This document shows positions 43,501 to 55,168 of a stretch of DNA of 64,000 nt, piece after piece. The position numbers and the translations under genes were made by a program. Position 1 is the stretch's first letter, and every line of letters starts with the position of its first letter. The DNA comes from Bifiguratus adelaidae (Eukaryota > Mucoromycota > Endogonomycetes > Endogonales): the NCBI GenBank assembly GCA_002261195.1, contig MVBO01000027.1, positions 1 to 64,000 on the forward strand, given 5' to 3'. The notes below the pieces were generated by a model that was given only the letters and a program-made list of their open reading frames with translations, did not search any database and was not told the DNA's origin.

Positions 43501-44156
43501 TTGTTTGAATGGATGGTATCAGACCTGCAACTAATGGATGGTCAGCGCCGAACAGCTGAACTTGAACAAGGCATGGTTGATCTACAGCATGCCCTAGCAG
43601 CTCGGAAGAAAAAGTACACTGAACAGATTCAATACGCTGCTAGACAGCTCAAGTACATGAAGGCGAAGTTTAGTCGGGAAGCTGGATTTCGATCCGATCT
43701 TGGTATGATTGGCTGCTATCCATAATCCTGAATCAGAGGTTGACCATTCCAATATTAGCGTATCAGAAACGCTACATGCAGATGCGCATCGACAACTTGC
43801 AGAGCAGGTGAGTCCATCTTTTGGAGCTGTGAGCGTGCTCAGAATCTCCAATATAGACAACAAGAGATTCTGGCATTTGTGTCGAATCTGGATGTGGACG
43901 CGCCAGTAGGCGAAACGCATGTGAGACTCTCTGGTCCCAGCAAATTTCGATCTGTTGCTTTTGCATTGATTGCTCTCCAACGCATGAGGTATGTTCACAG
44001 CATCTGACTCGCCGGTACTCACAGGTTCCCTATAGGAATCTCAAGTATGAGTGGGACACCTTGAAAAGTAAGTGATTTGATGCGCTGCCCCATTCAACTA
44101 ACGTGCTCTTTGTCGCCATCTTAGAGCTCAAGCCTACCACGATACCGGCAAACTGA
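40584..44156 (+). CDS. pericentrin/Pcp1-like spindle-pole coiled-coil protein with PACT domain
   Basis: 1015-aa predicted scaffold of the spindle pole body or centrosome. Exons: 40584-41116, 41169-41809, 41861-41890, 41956-42029, 42077-43369, 43421-43495, 43546-43702, 43759-43807, 43857-43988, 44036-44067, 44125-44156 (3048 nt). The N-terminal 150 residues are low-complexity and polar. Residues about 430-900 form long coiled coil (heptads such as LEQKLSDNEKEISTKALKIQ). The C-terminus fits the PACT domain that targets pericentrin, AKAP450 and fungal Pcp1 to microtubule-organising centres: KYMKAKFSREAGFRSDL, AYQKRYMQMRIDNLQ, then FRSVAFALIALQRMR. In Spc110/Pcp1 the end binds calmodulin, and the basic-hydrophobic helix FRSVAFALIALQRMRNLKY fits that. 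The intron at 42030-42076 carries a perfect TACTAAC branch site. Confidence 0.75.
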
Positions 44157-44221
44157 GAATCATGAATTGTATACCTTCTATTGTCTTTTTGATATTGTAC
44201 ATAATGCATAAAACCTATCAT

Positions 44222-44761
44222 CTATAGTCTACGAGTCTTTGGTGGTCGACAACCATTGAACGGGACAGGCGTAGCATCTGTTATACGCTTCACCTTCCAT
44301 GATCGTCCAGCGACGAGTGCCTTGTAAGCAGCATCCCTCCCAGGACCGAATCCTTTAAAGATCACATGGATATCGTTGGCTCGGATGTTCTTGTCCGTCA
44401 TCTTTGCGAGAAGCTGATTTGCTGCTTGGTGGGCTGCTTCGTAACCTCCCCGAGCAGCCTTTTTGAATCCCGCTGATCCTCCCGAAGTGGTGACCAGCGG
44501 AGATCCGTCCGGCTTGGTCAATGTGATGATGGTGTTGTTGTAGGATGCAAAGATGTGAAGTTGATGTTGTTTTGCCGCAGGCTTGGTGCTGATCGGACGA
44601 GGCATCGCTGCCATGTCTGAATCGGCGATCGTCGTACTTGAAGATTGATCATGACTAGATTCTGTCGCTGCAGACTCTGCTGGCGTCGTCAAGTATCGCG
44701 CAGGTCGCAAGCGAGTCAACGTAAGCGGCCTCAGTCCATGTCTCAAGAGTCCCAAGTTCAT
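44222..44761 (-). CDS. mitochondrial small-subunit ribosomal protein uS11m
   Basis: 179-aa protein of the mitochondrial ribosome platform. The C-terminal 115 residues are a complete uS11 fold: HIFASYNNTIITLTKPDG, TSGGSAGFKKAARGGYEAA, then DIHVIFKGFGPGRDAAYKAL, ending in NGCRPPKTRRL. The N-terminus is an Arg/Leu-rich amphipathic presequence (MNLGLLRHGLRPLTLTRLRP) followed by a Ser/Thr-rich stretch, as expected for mitochondrial import. The frame is open 14 codons further upstream (Met at 44803), but that would overlap the first exon of the divergent cytidylyltransferase, and the presequence starts at 44761. A single exon. Confidence 0.9.
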   Translation of the reverse strand: MNLGLLRHGLRPLTLTRLRPARYLTTPAESAATESSHDQSSSTTIADSDMAAMPRPISTKPAAKQHQLHIFASYNNTIITLTKPDGSPLVTTSGGSAGFKKAARGGYEAAHQAANQLLAKMTDKNIRANDIHVIFKGFGPGRDAAYKALVAGRSWKVKRITDATPVPFNGCRPPKTRRL

Positions 44762-44795
44762 GTTTAACCAGGAAGAAAAAAGACTTGGAATCCCA
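44762..44795. promoter_or_regulatory. 34-bp gap between divergent start codons of uS11m and PCYT2
   Basis: Start codons at 44761 (minus) and 44796 (plus) are 34 bp apart. The gap contains a run of A and G and no TATA box. The two genes must share or overlap their promoter sequence. Confidence 0.6.
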
Positions 44796-46274
<1,479 letters not shown>

Positions 46275-46337
46275 TACCTTGAAGCGCAGACAGGAATACC
46301 CTAATAAATTATATCAGTATCATTTACGCGTTCAGGT

Positions 46338-48712
46338 ATGCCTTCGAGGCGAGACAATAATGGCGAGGATTTGCCTTGGATCTGGCACGGTGAACCGCTG
46401 AATAGCAAGAGCGACAGCTCAAAAGCACGGGCGACGCGACATAGCGGGCGTTCCAACCTCACCTTCTACCAAAGTGCAAAGCGAGGACCAGAGATCTTCT
46501 CGGTCGGTGATTGCGTGTTGGTCTACAATGACAAGGACGAAACATGGGCAGCGATGATCAAGGCTCTCTGGCAGGATGAGAGAAAGCAAAAGGTGGCCAA
46601 ATTTCGGTGGTTCAGTCGGATGCAGGATATTCTACCCGACGCTCAATTGAAACACACGTCTTGGAATCAGGTACACAGCACATGGGAGATTGATCTTGCT
46701 CTTGTTTACCTTGCGTCTGGCAGAATCAAGTATTTTATACAAAGTGGGATGATAACAACTCGCTAGTGACTATTCAACGCAAATGTCAGATTCTCAGCTT
46801 ACCCAAATACCGCCAAATCCGTCCTGATATGCCAAAACAGCTCACCAACGACGACATCTTCTTCTGTCAAAGTGCGTACGTTTCGCACAAAAAGTATGTG
46901 GAGCTCGATTGGGATACCTTTTACAGCCAAGGTGAATGGAAAGATGCTTCGACCGATGTCATGTTTGAGCAAACTGGACATGCCGCGAAACGACAGAAAA
47001 CCACGCACCGCGTCGAGGTGGAGGACGAAGTCCCTTCGGAGGGTGATGAAGAAAGGGAATCGGCAGATGAATTTGAATATGTGGGAGACAAAGAGTCGGA
47101 TAATGAGATATTCGAGGATACGAAAATGGACGAAGATGAGGAGCAGGCTACACGGAAAAGAGTAGTAAAACAGACCCGGAAAAAGACAAGACTACGAAAG
47201 AGTAAGGTGACAGTCGGCAAAACACCCGGGTGAGTGGACTTGGATTTAATCTTCTACAAATGAGACTGAAGGATGCTGTTAGACGCAAGTACGAAAAGTT
47301 TTCTTTTGTCATTCCCAAACGAGAAGTTGCCATTGACACCGATGGACTTACGGCCTTTGAGATTGCCCGTGCGCGACTCCATGTTTCTGCTGTACCGGAG
47401 ACATTACCATGCCGTGAGGAAGAGTTTGCAGAGATTATTAGTCAACTAGAAAGTGCCATTGAGGAAGGCGTTGGAAGTTGCATATGTGAGTATGGTATTT
47501 CTGTTAGACCGCGACACGCATGCTGATGATATGTTGTCAGACATTTCTGGCGTACCGGGCACAGGCAAGACTGCCACTGTTCACGAGGTCATACGCCATT
47601 TGCAATACAAAGCAGACCAAGAGGTAACGGGCAGGAAGTTTGAAACAAGTGATTGACTGAGGTGTGTAGCAACTCCCACCTTTTCAATTCGTCGAAATCA
47701 ACGGCATGAAGCTTACGGAGCCGACGCAAGCGTACTCTATATTATGGGAGTCTATTGCCCAAACTCGAGTCACAGCAAGCCACGCTCTGGACTTGCTTGA
47801 CAAGAATTTCAACACCCAAGGTCCTCGCCAATTTCCCTGGTAAGCGTAGAATCCATCCTAGATGCTCTTTTTGCGATATTGACTTGCTGTATAGCGTTGT
47901 GCTCATGGACGAATTGGATCTATTGGTGACTAAAAAGCAGGATGTCATGTACAACTTCTTTGAATGGCCAAACCGCACGCACTCCAAGCTTATCGTGGTT
48001 GCGGTTGCTAATACTATGGACTTACCGGAACGCATGCTCTCCGCCAAGATTGCGTCTCGGATCGGTCTAACCCGCATCAACTTTCAACCGTATAATCATA
48101 CTCAGCTCATGACCATTATTAGCAGTCGATTAAGCGGTGTCAAGGCATTCGAAAAAGAAGCTATAGAGTTCGCATCGCGTAAAGTCAGTGCTGTCAGCGG
48201 TGATGCTCGACGAGCGCTTGATATTTGTCGGTAAGTGAGCGATGAAGCGAGATGACTAGGATAGCTGATATGAAATGCTTAGTCGAGCCGTGGAAATTGT
48301 CGAAACGCGACTCAAGACACAAAAAGACGTAGCTGCCTCTGTGACGATACCTATCATTAATGAGGCCATTCGCGAAATGTTTTCGTCGCCCAATGTCACC
48401 TTTGTCCGTCACGCTTCCCTCCATCAAAAGATTTTCATCTTGTCTTTGCTCCAAGTGCTTCGCCGAAAAGGATTAGCAGAGGCAGACTTCGGTGAGGTGA
48501 CAGCTCAGCATAGTCAACTATGTCGATGGCATCATCTTGAAGTTCCCACTACCGCTGAATTGGCCGAGATCTGTGCTGGATTGGGAGCTGCACGATGCTT
48601 GGTCGTCGAAGGTGGCCGATTGGATATCACACAAAGGCTGGGATTTTGTGTGAGCGAGGAGGACGTGGTGATGGCGCTCAAAGACGATCCATTCTTCAAA
48701 AAGTTTCTCTAA
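46338..48712 (+). CDS. ORC1: origin recognition complex subunit 1 (Orc1)
   Basis: 686-aa AAA+ ATPase, largest subunit of the origin recognition complex that marks replication origins and loads MCM with Cdc6. Exons: 46338-46670, 46724-47229, 47283-47485, 47541-47623, 47670-47839, 47895-48230, 48283-48712 (2061 nt). A BAH domain that binds nucleosomes is at about 45-180 (FSVGDCVLVYND, DEIFFCQ-like NDDIFFCQS). An acidic/basic disordered linker follows. The AAA+ domain starts near 300: LHVSAVPETLPCREEEF, Walker A GVPGTGKTATVHEV, Walker B LMDELDLLV, sensor 1 VVAVANTMDLPER, sensor 2 SGDARRALDICR. A C-terminal winged helix fills the last 120 residues. All key residues are intact. It is shorter than yeast Orc1 (914 aa), mainly in the linker. 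Confidence 0.95.
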
Positions 48713-48767
48713 GTGCTGCTCTATTCCAATGTATATACATTTCATTCCGGGTATGCAAAACCTGCAT

Positions 48768-49277
48768 TTAAATCGCCATATCCCGCATTGCCGTCGTTGG
48801 AGCCGATGGTATATTCGTTTCTCGGTATGCTTCTTCCACTTCTGCCACAATGGTCTGTATTCGTCTCTTGAAGTCCTCACTCGATGCCATCCAACCTTCC
48901 TTCAAGGTGAGACCTAACAGCAAAGGCCGATCGTCCGTAGGCTGTACATCCACCAGGCGCGCTCGAATCTCGGATCCCAAAATTTCGTAAACGTCTCCAC
49001 GGCCACCTGGGTCACCAGCGTGATCGTGACCAGCGTTGCCCATAAGCCAAGTCACCGTAGACATCTTTGTTTGCGCCGCAGGATTGTCCAAGGTGACCTG
49101 CAGTAGAGATCCAATCCTGCCATCATATTGTGAGAGAATGAGAAAGAGCCGATTACTGTAGGCCTGCAGAAAGAGTTGAACCGGCGGTTGAGTGTCGTCC
49201 AGCGCTACACTGGACGTGTATGTCTTGACCGGGAACTCTACGTCTCCTCCGGTCACATCGGCAGTCCTGTCTGTCAT
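48768..49277 (-). CDS. proteasome assembly chaperone 3-like (PSMG3/PAC3) protein
   Basis: 169-aa predicted protein. The pattern fits the PAC3 family: a central beta strand run (VQLFLQAYSNRLFLILSQYD, then GRIGSLLQVTLDN), a stretch ending in RARLV, and DDRPLLLGLTLKEG followed by a terminal helix (DFKRRIQTIVAEVEEAY). PAC3 pairs with PAC4 to guide alpha-ring assembly of the 20S proteasome. The open frame extends upstream to 49436, but the extension (hydrophobic, Cys-rich) looks non-coding; the Met at 49277 starts the acidic N-terminus. No catalytic motif is expected. The call rests on overall pattern, not on invariant residues, so it is moderate. Confidence 0.5.
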   Translation of the reverse strand: MTDRTADVTGGDVEFPVKTYTSSVALDDTQPPVQLFLQAYSNRLFLILSQYDGRIGSLLQVTLDNPAAQTKMSTVTWLMGNAGHDHAGDPGGRGDVYEILGSEIRARLVDVQPTDDRPLLLGLTLKEGWMASSEDFKRRIQTIVAEVEEAYRETNIPSAPTTAMRDMAI

Positions 49278-49421
49278 GACTCGATCTGCAGCGTGACGCG
49301 ACTCTGACGAATCAGTTACGTGAATTTCAATGTGAATAAAACAATGGAACGATGAAAGATATATAAATCGAACGAAGCATGGCCTTCTGGCCCATTGATC
49401 TTTTTGTTCTAGAAAGCAAAC

Positions 49422-49718
49422 ATGTCTTCCAAACAAGACTTTTCAACACAAAAACCTCTGGATATCCTACAACACAGGGACGATCCAGCCGACGAGCAAG
49501 AACGAGCACGCGACAGATACAAGCAAGAGCTAAGAGATGCTGCCGAAGGCAAAGTTGATCCCAAATTCTCTGCCGATGCCCTCAGTACGCAAGAATTCGC
49601 CACAGCCGATGTGGGGAGACAAGGCTATGGGCTGACCGAGACGCAAGTATCCGATTCCATGGGTGGGACAGCGCCTGCCACGATTCAAGTGGGAGGAAGT
49701 GAGGAAGTGAGGAAGTGA
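49422..49718 (+). CDS. small hydrophilic protein of unknown function, 98 aa
   Basis: I do not recognise it. The protein is highly charged and has no Cys or Trp. It has a Lys/Arg/Asp/Glu-rich first half (PADEQERARDRYKQELRDAA), then Gly/Ser/Thr-rich sequence (VGRQGYGLTETQVSDSMGG), a composition like LEA-type or other disordered stress proteins. The ATG follows a plausible leader, and the gene is divergent from the PAC3-like gene with 144 bp between start codons. The stop codon lies within a GAGGAAGT tandem repeat, so the C-terminal residues would change with repeat number. Confidence 0.5.
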   Translation: MSSKQDFSTQKPLDILQHRDDPADEQERARDRYKQELRDAAEGKVDPKFSADALSTQEFATADVGRQGYGLTETQVSDSMGGTAPATIQVGGSEEVRK

Positions 49719-49719
49719 G
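49693..49719. repeat. 8-bp tandem repeat (GAGGAAGT)x3 across a stop codon
   Basis: Three perfect copies plus GAG. The ORF of the small protein ends in the third copy (reading GGSEEVRK-stop). Since 8 is not a multiple of 3, gain or loss of one copy shifts the frame at the C-terminus. Confidence 0.85.
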
Positions 49720-50058
49720 ACCTGGGCAAGGAGCGAAGCCTGGTAAAGGTGAAGGGAAGCAATGAGAGGTAGATGATTACTGGATAGATGTGGAGAGCAA
49801 TGAGGCTTTTTAAACCTATAGCGCTCTTGTACATATATGTAACACGTATTAGTCACACCATGGCATGCCACCGAACCTTCTGATTGAGTTCTACGAGACT
49901 TGCCTGATTGTCTGGTAGCTAATGCTCCAAGAAACGCGTGAAGCGTCATTTCCAATGCGCACAAGAGCAAGCATTTACACATTTCTATAAAAGGAAGGCT
50001 TCCACCCGAAGGACAGGCTGAACGAGAGCCTTGTTCTTGTGTGCAGAAGGGTGACATT
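49719..50058. other. intergenic region upstream of TRS130
   Basis: 340 bp holding the 3' flank of the small protein gene and the promoter of TRS130. I see no gene, RNA or clear TATA box in it. Confidence 0.5.
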
Positions 50059-53000
50059 ATGGACGGTCAGCGGGTGACTGTGACATGTGAGTAGCTTATG
50101 ATGGTCTTGGAACGATATGGACTGGTTTCCTTGCCGTGATGCTGACACTTGGCTTTTGTCACTCGACAGACAGTGACCCATCGAATCTATGGCCGCAACT
50201 GGCTGCCCCAATATCCTCTTTACTGCCACTCCGTAATCTCACGTTCCGCTCACAGCAAGGCCAAACTCGTCACATTTCGGTCTTGGAAGTAGACTTGAAA
50301 CGCTTTGGCAGTGAAGGTGACGAGGAAGCTTCAAAGCGAGGCATTGTACGGCTTGGACGAGGCTATCTCAACATCTTGTTCGTCACATGTGAGGTAAAAC
50401 CGCGAATTGATTGACATCTGAGCCGATTTAACAAGCGCTTGCAGGACAATGAAATATACAAATCGACAACTCGAGCTCAAATCCGCTCGTTCCTGGATGC
50501 TGTCCAGAATCGCAAACTTCAAGAATGGCTCGTTGTGTACGTGACAAACTTGGATGGCACGGAAGCTACAAGTGGACGGAAGGCCGGAGGTGGATATTTG
50601 CCGGGATTCCGCGGTACGGTCTTTGATAAAATGAAGTCCGAATTTAACATTGGCAAGAAGGATCGGTTGGTTTGATACGGATTAGCCCCTCCGTCCGTGC
50701 TAAATGCCTTGCTTCTAGATTTACAAGTATTCCACGACCTAATCCACGCGATCCAGCTGCTAACGAACCGGCCGAACTTGCTTCGTGGTCCGATTTCATC
50801 ACCAAGTTTCGGGAAAGCATCATTTCAGGGTTTATATTGCATGTGCAGCAAGGCGAAGACGACGTGCGACGGTTCGATTCCCAAAGGCATATGCCAGGCT
50901 GGAACTATTGCACCTTTTTTGCTCTAAAGGTCGGTCTGTCTTAGAGCATTGGGAATTGCGTATGCTCACATGACGCAGGAGGAACTTGCCATGGCCTACG
51001 AAATCATGGGTCTTTATGAGGAAGCTCTAGTTGTCTATGATGAACTTGAGGCTTCGTTCTTCCAAGTCTTGACAGGTGACTTTTGCTGATACTGGCGCCC
51101 CCAGTCCCCGACTAACCTTGCTGTTACTCCTTCAGACAAGGCTCTGGCATGGTTCGGCCATTTCGGTGGTACGGAACCCGGAGATGACAGTCGAAACATT
51201 CTCGACACCAAACAGAAGCCCTACCGAGAACTCATTACCAACAATAAGATCACTGTGTTTGACTTTCGCAGTTATCTTCTCGCCCGTCAATGTCGGCTGT
51301 TGATACGATTGAACTCTCCCATCGATGTATGTGTGCGAGCTCAGTTTTTCCTGTCCGCCATTGCACGAGGAGTTCGGGAAAACGCAGCCAATCTACCTGC
51401 TTTATTCTTGGAATCATTCATATTTTCAACGTGCATGAACATCGTGACGGAATGCGAACACCTGGTCGCCTTTATGACAAGCGAAACAAGTATCGATGAA
51501 GAGCATTTCCTAGTTGCTTACAATGCAGCCAAGGCCGATCTGCTTTACATGGCTCGCAAGCAACTGGACAAACTGGGCATCATATGGGGTGCCTTACCAA
51601 ACGTTGAACCCTTCAACCTTAACCAAGACAGGGCTGACAATGCCCAACCTGCAGCAGGCATCGAGAATGGGGAGACTGAGGCTGAGCATTCGGAGCGAAG
51701 TATTACCAATGATAAGCTCCTCGAGGCCTCAGTTTCTGTAGAAGTGTTTGACAAGACATACATGGCCCTTTCTACGCGAGCAATCAAGTCGTATGATTCG
51801 GCACAACGCACCCGATCGTCTCTAGTCATTCACAACGATATCGCATGCCTCAAATCGGCACGAGGCAAGGATGCAGAAGCAGTGCGGATATGGGAAACAG
51901 TTGGAGCGCGATATGGAGATGCAGGCTGGTCGGCCTTGCAGACTTCCATTCTGGGAAAATGTGCACTAGCGCAGTTGCAACTAGGTCGCCATGCCCGTTA
52001 CCTGGAGAGCTGCTTGAATATTGTACGCAACAGTGTAAGCTGGGATGATGATCATATTGTCGAGGGCAAAAGTCTTCCGGAATGGGTGGACGAAGTCTGC
52101 AAAGCGGCGTATTTCAACGATAGAACACCTATCGAGATTTCAATGAGTCCATTGTTGAAGATTCAAAGTACCATTATGCGTGATGAAGAACAGTCGGCAA
52201 GTGGGATACTAGAGGTCGTCCTCCGAAACAATTTGCCTAGGCGTCTCGAGATTGATACCTTGGCTGTAAGTCTGGTCGGCGAAAATCCGGAGCAAATATG
52301 GTATCGGCAAGGGAAGACGGTATTGGAGCCGGGGCGAAATCGGGTCAAACTGATCTGCTTGGACTCGACAGAAGGAGAGTTCACATTGGAAAATTGCTAC
52401 ATTGACATTGGTCATGTCCGGCTCACGCACAGTTTTGCGGAACCTGACCAGAAACGGCGAACATTTCTGCTTCATCACACTGCTGGCAGGATCAAGATTC
52501 GGGTAGAGCAGCCGCAAGATGTCATTCTTGGACAACAACAACTAGCACTCGTATCCATCCATTCATCTCAACCCTTTTACGAACTGTCTCTGGAGATCAT
52601 GCCAATCACTCCCGGTCTGTTATTTGACGGCTCCGACGTGTTTGATGCTGTTTTATACAGAAATAATGCTGACCGTATTCACGGGGAACCCTATACCCTG
52701 GCAACCGGTTCTACATCCATCATTCGCATTGCATCATTACCTCAAAACAGTCGGCTGGAATTCGGCGTTCCATATCAAGGACCATGGGATGCCCTCCGAT
52801 ACAGTGTTGTCGTCAAAGCACAGTTCAAGCTGGAGGACGCTCCGACCGCTTTACTCAACACATATCATTCCAAACAATCTTTTTCGGTAACTGTACCACT
52901 TGACATTCACGAGTCCACAGTCTTCCGCGAAAATTGCGCCTACGTCAAATGCGAGATTGGAGCCAGTAGCACTATCGGGCCGGTTCGACTCATTTCTGCC

Positions 53001-54188
53001 GAAATGCAAGATTCAATCTTCTACGCTGTTGACAAGAGTCTGTCGAGTGGAGTGAAGGATGCGTTATTATTTCCTGGGCAGAATGCAAATTGCGTGTTTC
53101 GGATAACCAAAGCATCTCGGAATACAAAAGCGCTGGACGGGCGATGTCGCCTTCACCTCCGATATCGCACACTTATGGACGAGGTAGTGGACAGGCTTGT
53201 CATATGGATGACGCAAGATTTTGAGGCAGCTGGAATGGGACATTGGTCGTCCTTCATGGGGGAACGGCTAGCGCAAGGCTGGCGGAAGGATTTAGATATG
53301 GAGAAGTACGGTGTTCACGGATACATATCTATTGGGGTCTGGAACGGTGCTGCGATTGCCAATTGGCTCAAATTGTTCAATACAGCGGAAAAGGAACGAA
53401 TCTTGGAGGTCATGCGAAAGTTTTGGGCTGTAAGTGGAGGCGATAGCCTCTGTCCTGTATTGCTTATCTCCTACACACAGGCTCACGAAACGATATCTGC
53501 TTCGGAGGTCAGTGCCGGAAATCTTCAGGCACCATCTCGTTCTCTTTCTATGCCATTGGAAATACCCACGTCAAAGGTGAGTGGTGAATCAACTGCCCTG
53601 GTGACGCCATCACCGACATTATCTGGATAGATGTTGCATACTGTTGACTTGATCATGCCTCCCGATCATGCCTACGTCGTCACGGAACCCTGTCACTGCG
53701 AGCTATTGATTACACCATCAAGAAACTGGGTGACACTCGGTCATCCAACCGACGCGAAGGAAGATGCGACGAACAGCATTATACACGCGGCTGATGATGA
53801 TGCAGAATTTTATTACGAGATTGACGTGGACTATGATAATTGGTTGCTCGCAGGCAAAAAGAGAATGCGTTTTCGACTCAAGGTGAGGCTGCTGCGATTT
53901 CTAGGCAACCAATGCTTACGCTTCCTATAGAACTCGGACGAACCGTTACGACTTCCTCTCACGTTACTCCCGCTCAAGACGGGACAACTTCTCCTTCCTT
54001 CGGTACAGATCAATTCCGTCACTCCAACGATATTATCGGCCACCGTACACACGAATGCAGCCGAGCGCGTGCTGGTATTACCCAAGATCAAGAGTGGCAC
54101 GTTCCTTGTCACGGATGGAGAAATGACGAATAATAACGTCCAAGTGAGCGGAGGCATAGGACCTAGTATAGGAATAAGCAATGCTTGA
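50059..54188 (+). CDS. TRS130: TRAPP-II subunit Trs130/TRAPPC10
   Basis: 1226-aa subunit specific to the TRAPP-II complex, the Golgi exchange factor for Ypt31/32 (Rab11) GTPases. Exons: 50059-50086, 50170-50393, 50445-50665, 50719-50929, 50979-51075, 51136-53429, 53481-53576, 53631-53882, 53931-54188 (3681 nt). Family signs: an N-terminal TVTYSDPSNLWPQL, PLRNLTFRS, QEWLVVYVTNLDG, the helical-repeat segment EELAMAYEIMGLYEEALVVYDELEA, and RLNSPIDV. The last 500 residues are the beta-rich TRAPPC10 domain, with KMLHTVDLIMP and PSRNWVTLGHP. Length fits fungal Trs130 (1100-1300). The first exon is only 28 nt. ATG 50059 is the only Met that joins in phase with the conserved start. Confidence 0.9.
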
Positions 54189-54437
54189 TTGCCTCGATGA
54201 AGTAGGAGCAATTCATGTAGACCCTCGTCAAGGTTTTTATAAACAACATAATCGCAAACTATTTACAAGCAAAAACAGGCAGTAGTACAAACACAATGGC
54301 GCTTACCCCTTTTGGTGTGAGCTGAACTTTCTCCATTGTGCTTCACAAGGCTTCGTTTCGAAACATTCTATACCCCTCAGGTAGCCTATAAGGAGCGCAA
54401 CGTTGTCAGGAATCGGATAAGGAAGTGACCAGACAGA

Positions 54438-54713
54438 CTACACATAGACGCTGTGTAACAAGGGTCCATGCCCAATCCTACTTACTTTTTGCTCTTGCAT
54501 CACTTCCTCCACCTCATCTTCCATCTTACCCCAGTTGCCCTTTCCCCCGCCATTCTTCTTGATGTGATTCTTGGGTACGTTGTACTCGAAGGCATGCCTT
54601 TCCGGCTTGGACGGCGGGTGAATGTGATGATGATGCGATTGGGAATTAGGATGGTGAGAGAGGATAGAAGCAGAGTGCTTGGTGGGAGAGTTGGAACGAA
54701 TAGTACGAGTCAT
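54438..54713 (-). CDS. Stf2-like small stress/ATPase-stabilising protein
   Basis: The diagnostic segment PKNHIKKNGGGKGNWGK followed by an acidic helix (MEDEVEEVM) matches yeast Stf2 and its paralogue Tma10, small hydrophilic proteins linked to F1Fo-ATPase inhibition and to desiccation tolerance. The Met at 54713 gives the start MTRTIRSN, like the MTRT start of Stf2; an open frame extends 24 codons upstream (to 54785) but is not needed. A His-rich stretch (SHHHHIH) precedes the conserved motif. After ...EEVMQEQK a GTAAGT donor appears, so the last 15 codons of the open frame are probably intronic and a short final exon lies below 54438, near 54340-54390; I could not fix its acceptor. A TATA box (TATATAAA, minus, about 54921-54928) lies upstream. 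Confidence 0.7.
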   Translation of the reverse strand: MTRTIRSNSPTKHSASILSHHPNSQSHHHHIHPPSKPERHAFEYNVPKNHIKKNGGGKGNWGKMEDEVEEVMQEQKVSRIGHGPLLHSVYV

Positions 54714-55168
54714 GACGGGTTGTTTGGCTTGGCAAGTTGCTTGATCAATAACTGATTGGGGGGTTGTTGAGAGTATGTCCGACAAGAAAGTTTCTTGAGA
54801 TATAGACGTAAATGGTATTCAAAGAATAAGCTTGAGAGCAGATCTTGAAGATAACAGACGACGTTCGAAGTAGAGTTAAGATAGACGACAGTATGCAGAG
54901 GAAGCATTTACGCCCAGTTCTTTATATACTAACCCATTAAGCGTCACGGAGTGGTCACATGAAGTCGGCTGAGTGTCACGTGAGCACAACCGAAATTTTC
55001 TAGAGCCTGCGCCGAAGTTTCGTTTGGAGGCGTAGATATCAAAATCAGTCCGATTGATGATGCAATGTGCGTAATAGAGACTATGAAATTTGTCGCGGGT
55101 GTCAACAATGTGAGTGAATGAATGACCCGTTGTCCAGACGCTTTCTGGATGGGCGAATGAGTTTTATG
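54714..55168. promoter_or_regulatory. promoter of the Stf2-like gene and 3' flank of the kinase gene
   Basis: 455 bp. On the minus strand it carries a TATATAAA element at about 54921-54928. A CACGTG E-box in GTCACGTGAG lies near 54976-54985. No gene is seen. Confidence 0.45.

Noticed and set aside
50865-50885. GGTTCGATTCC string resembling a tRNA T-loop
   Set aside because: It lies inside a conserved TRS130 exon and no cloverleaf forms around it.
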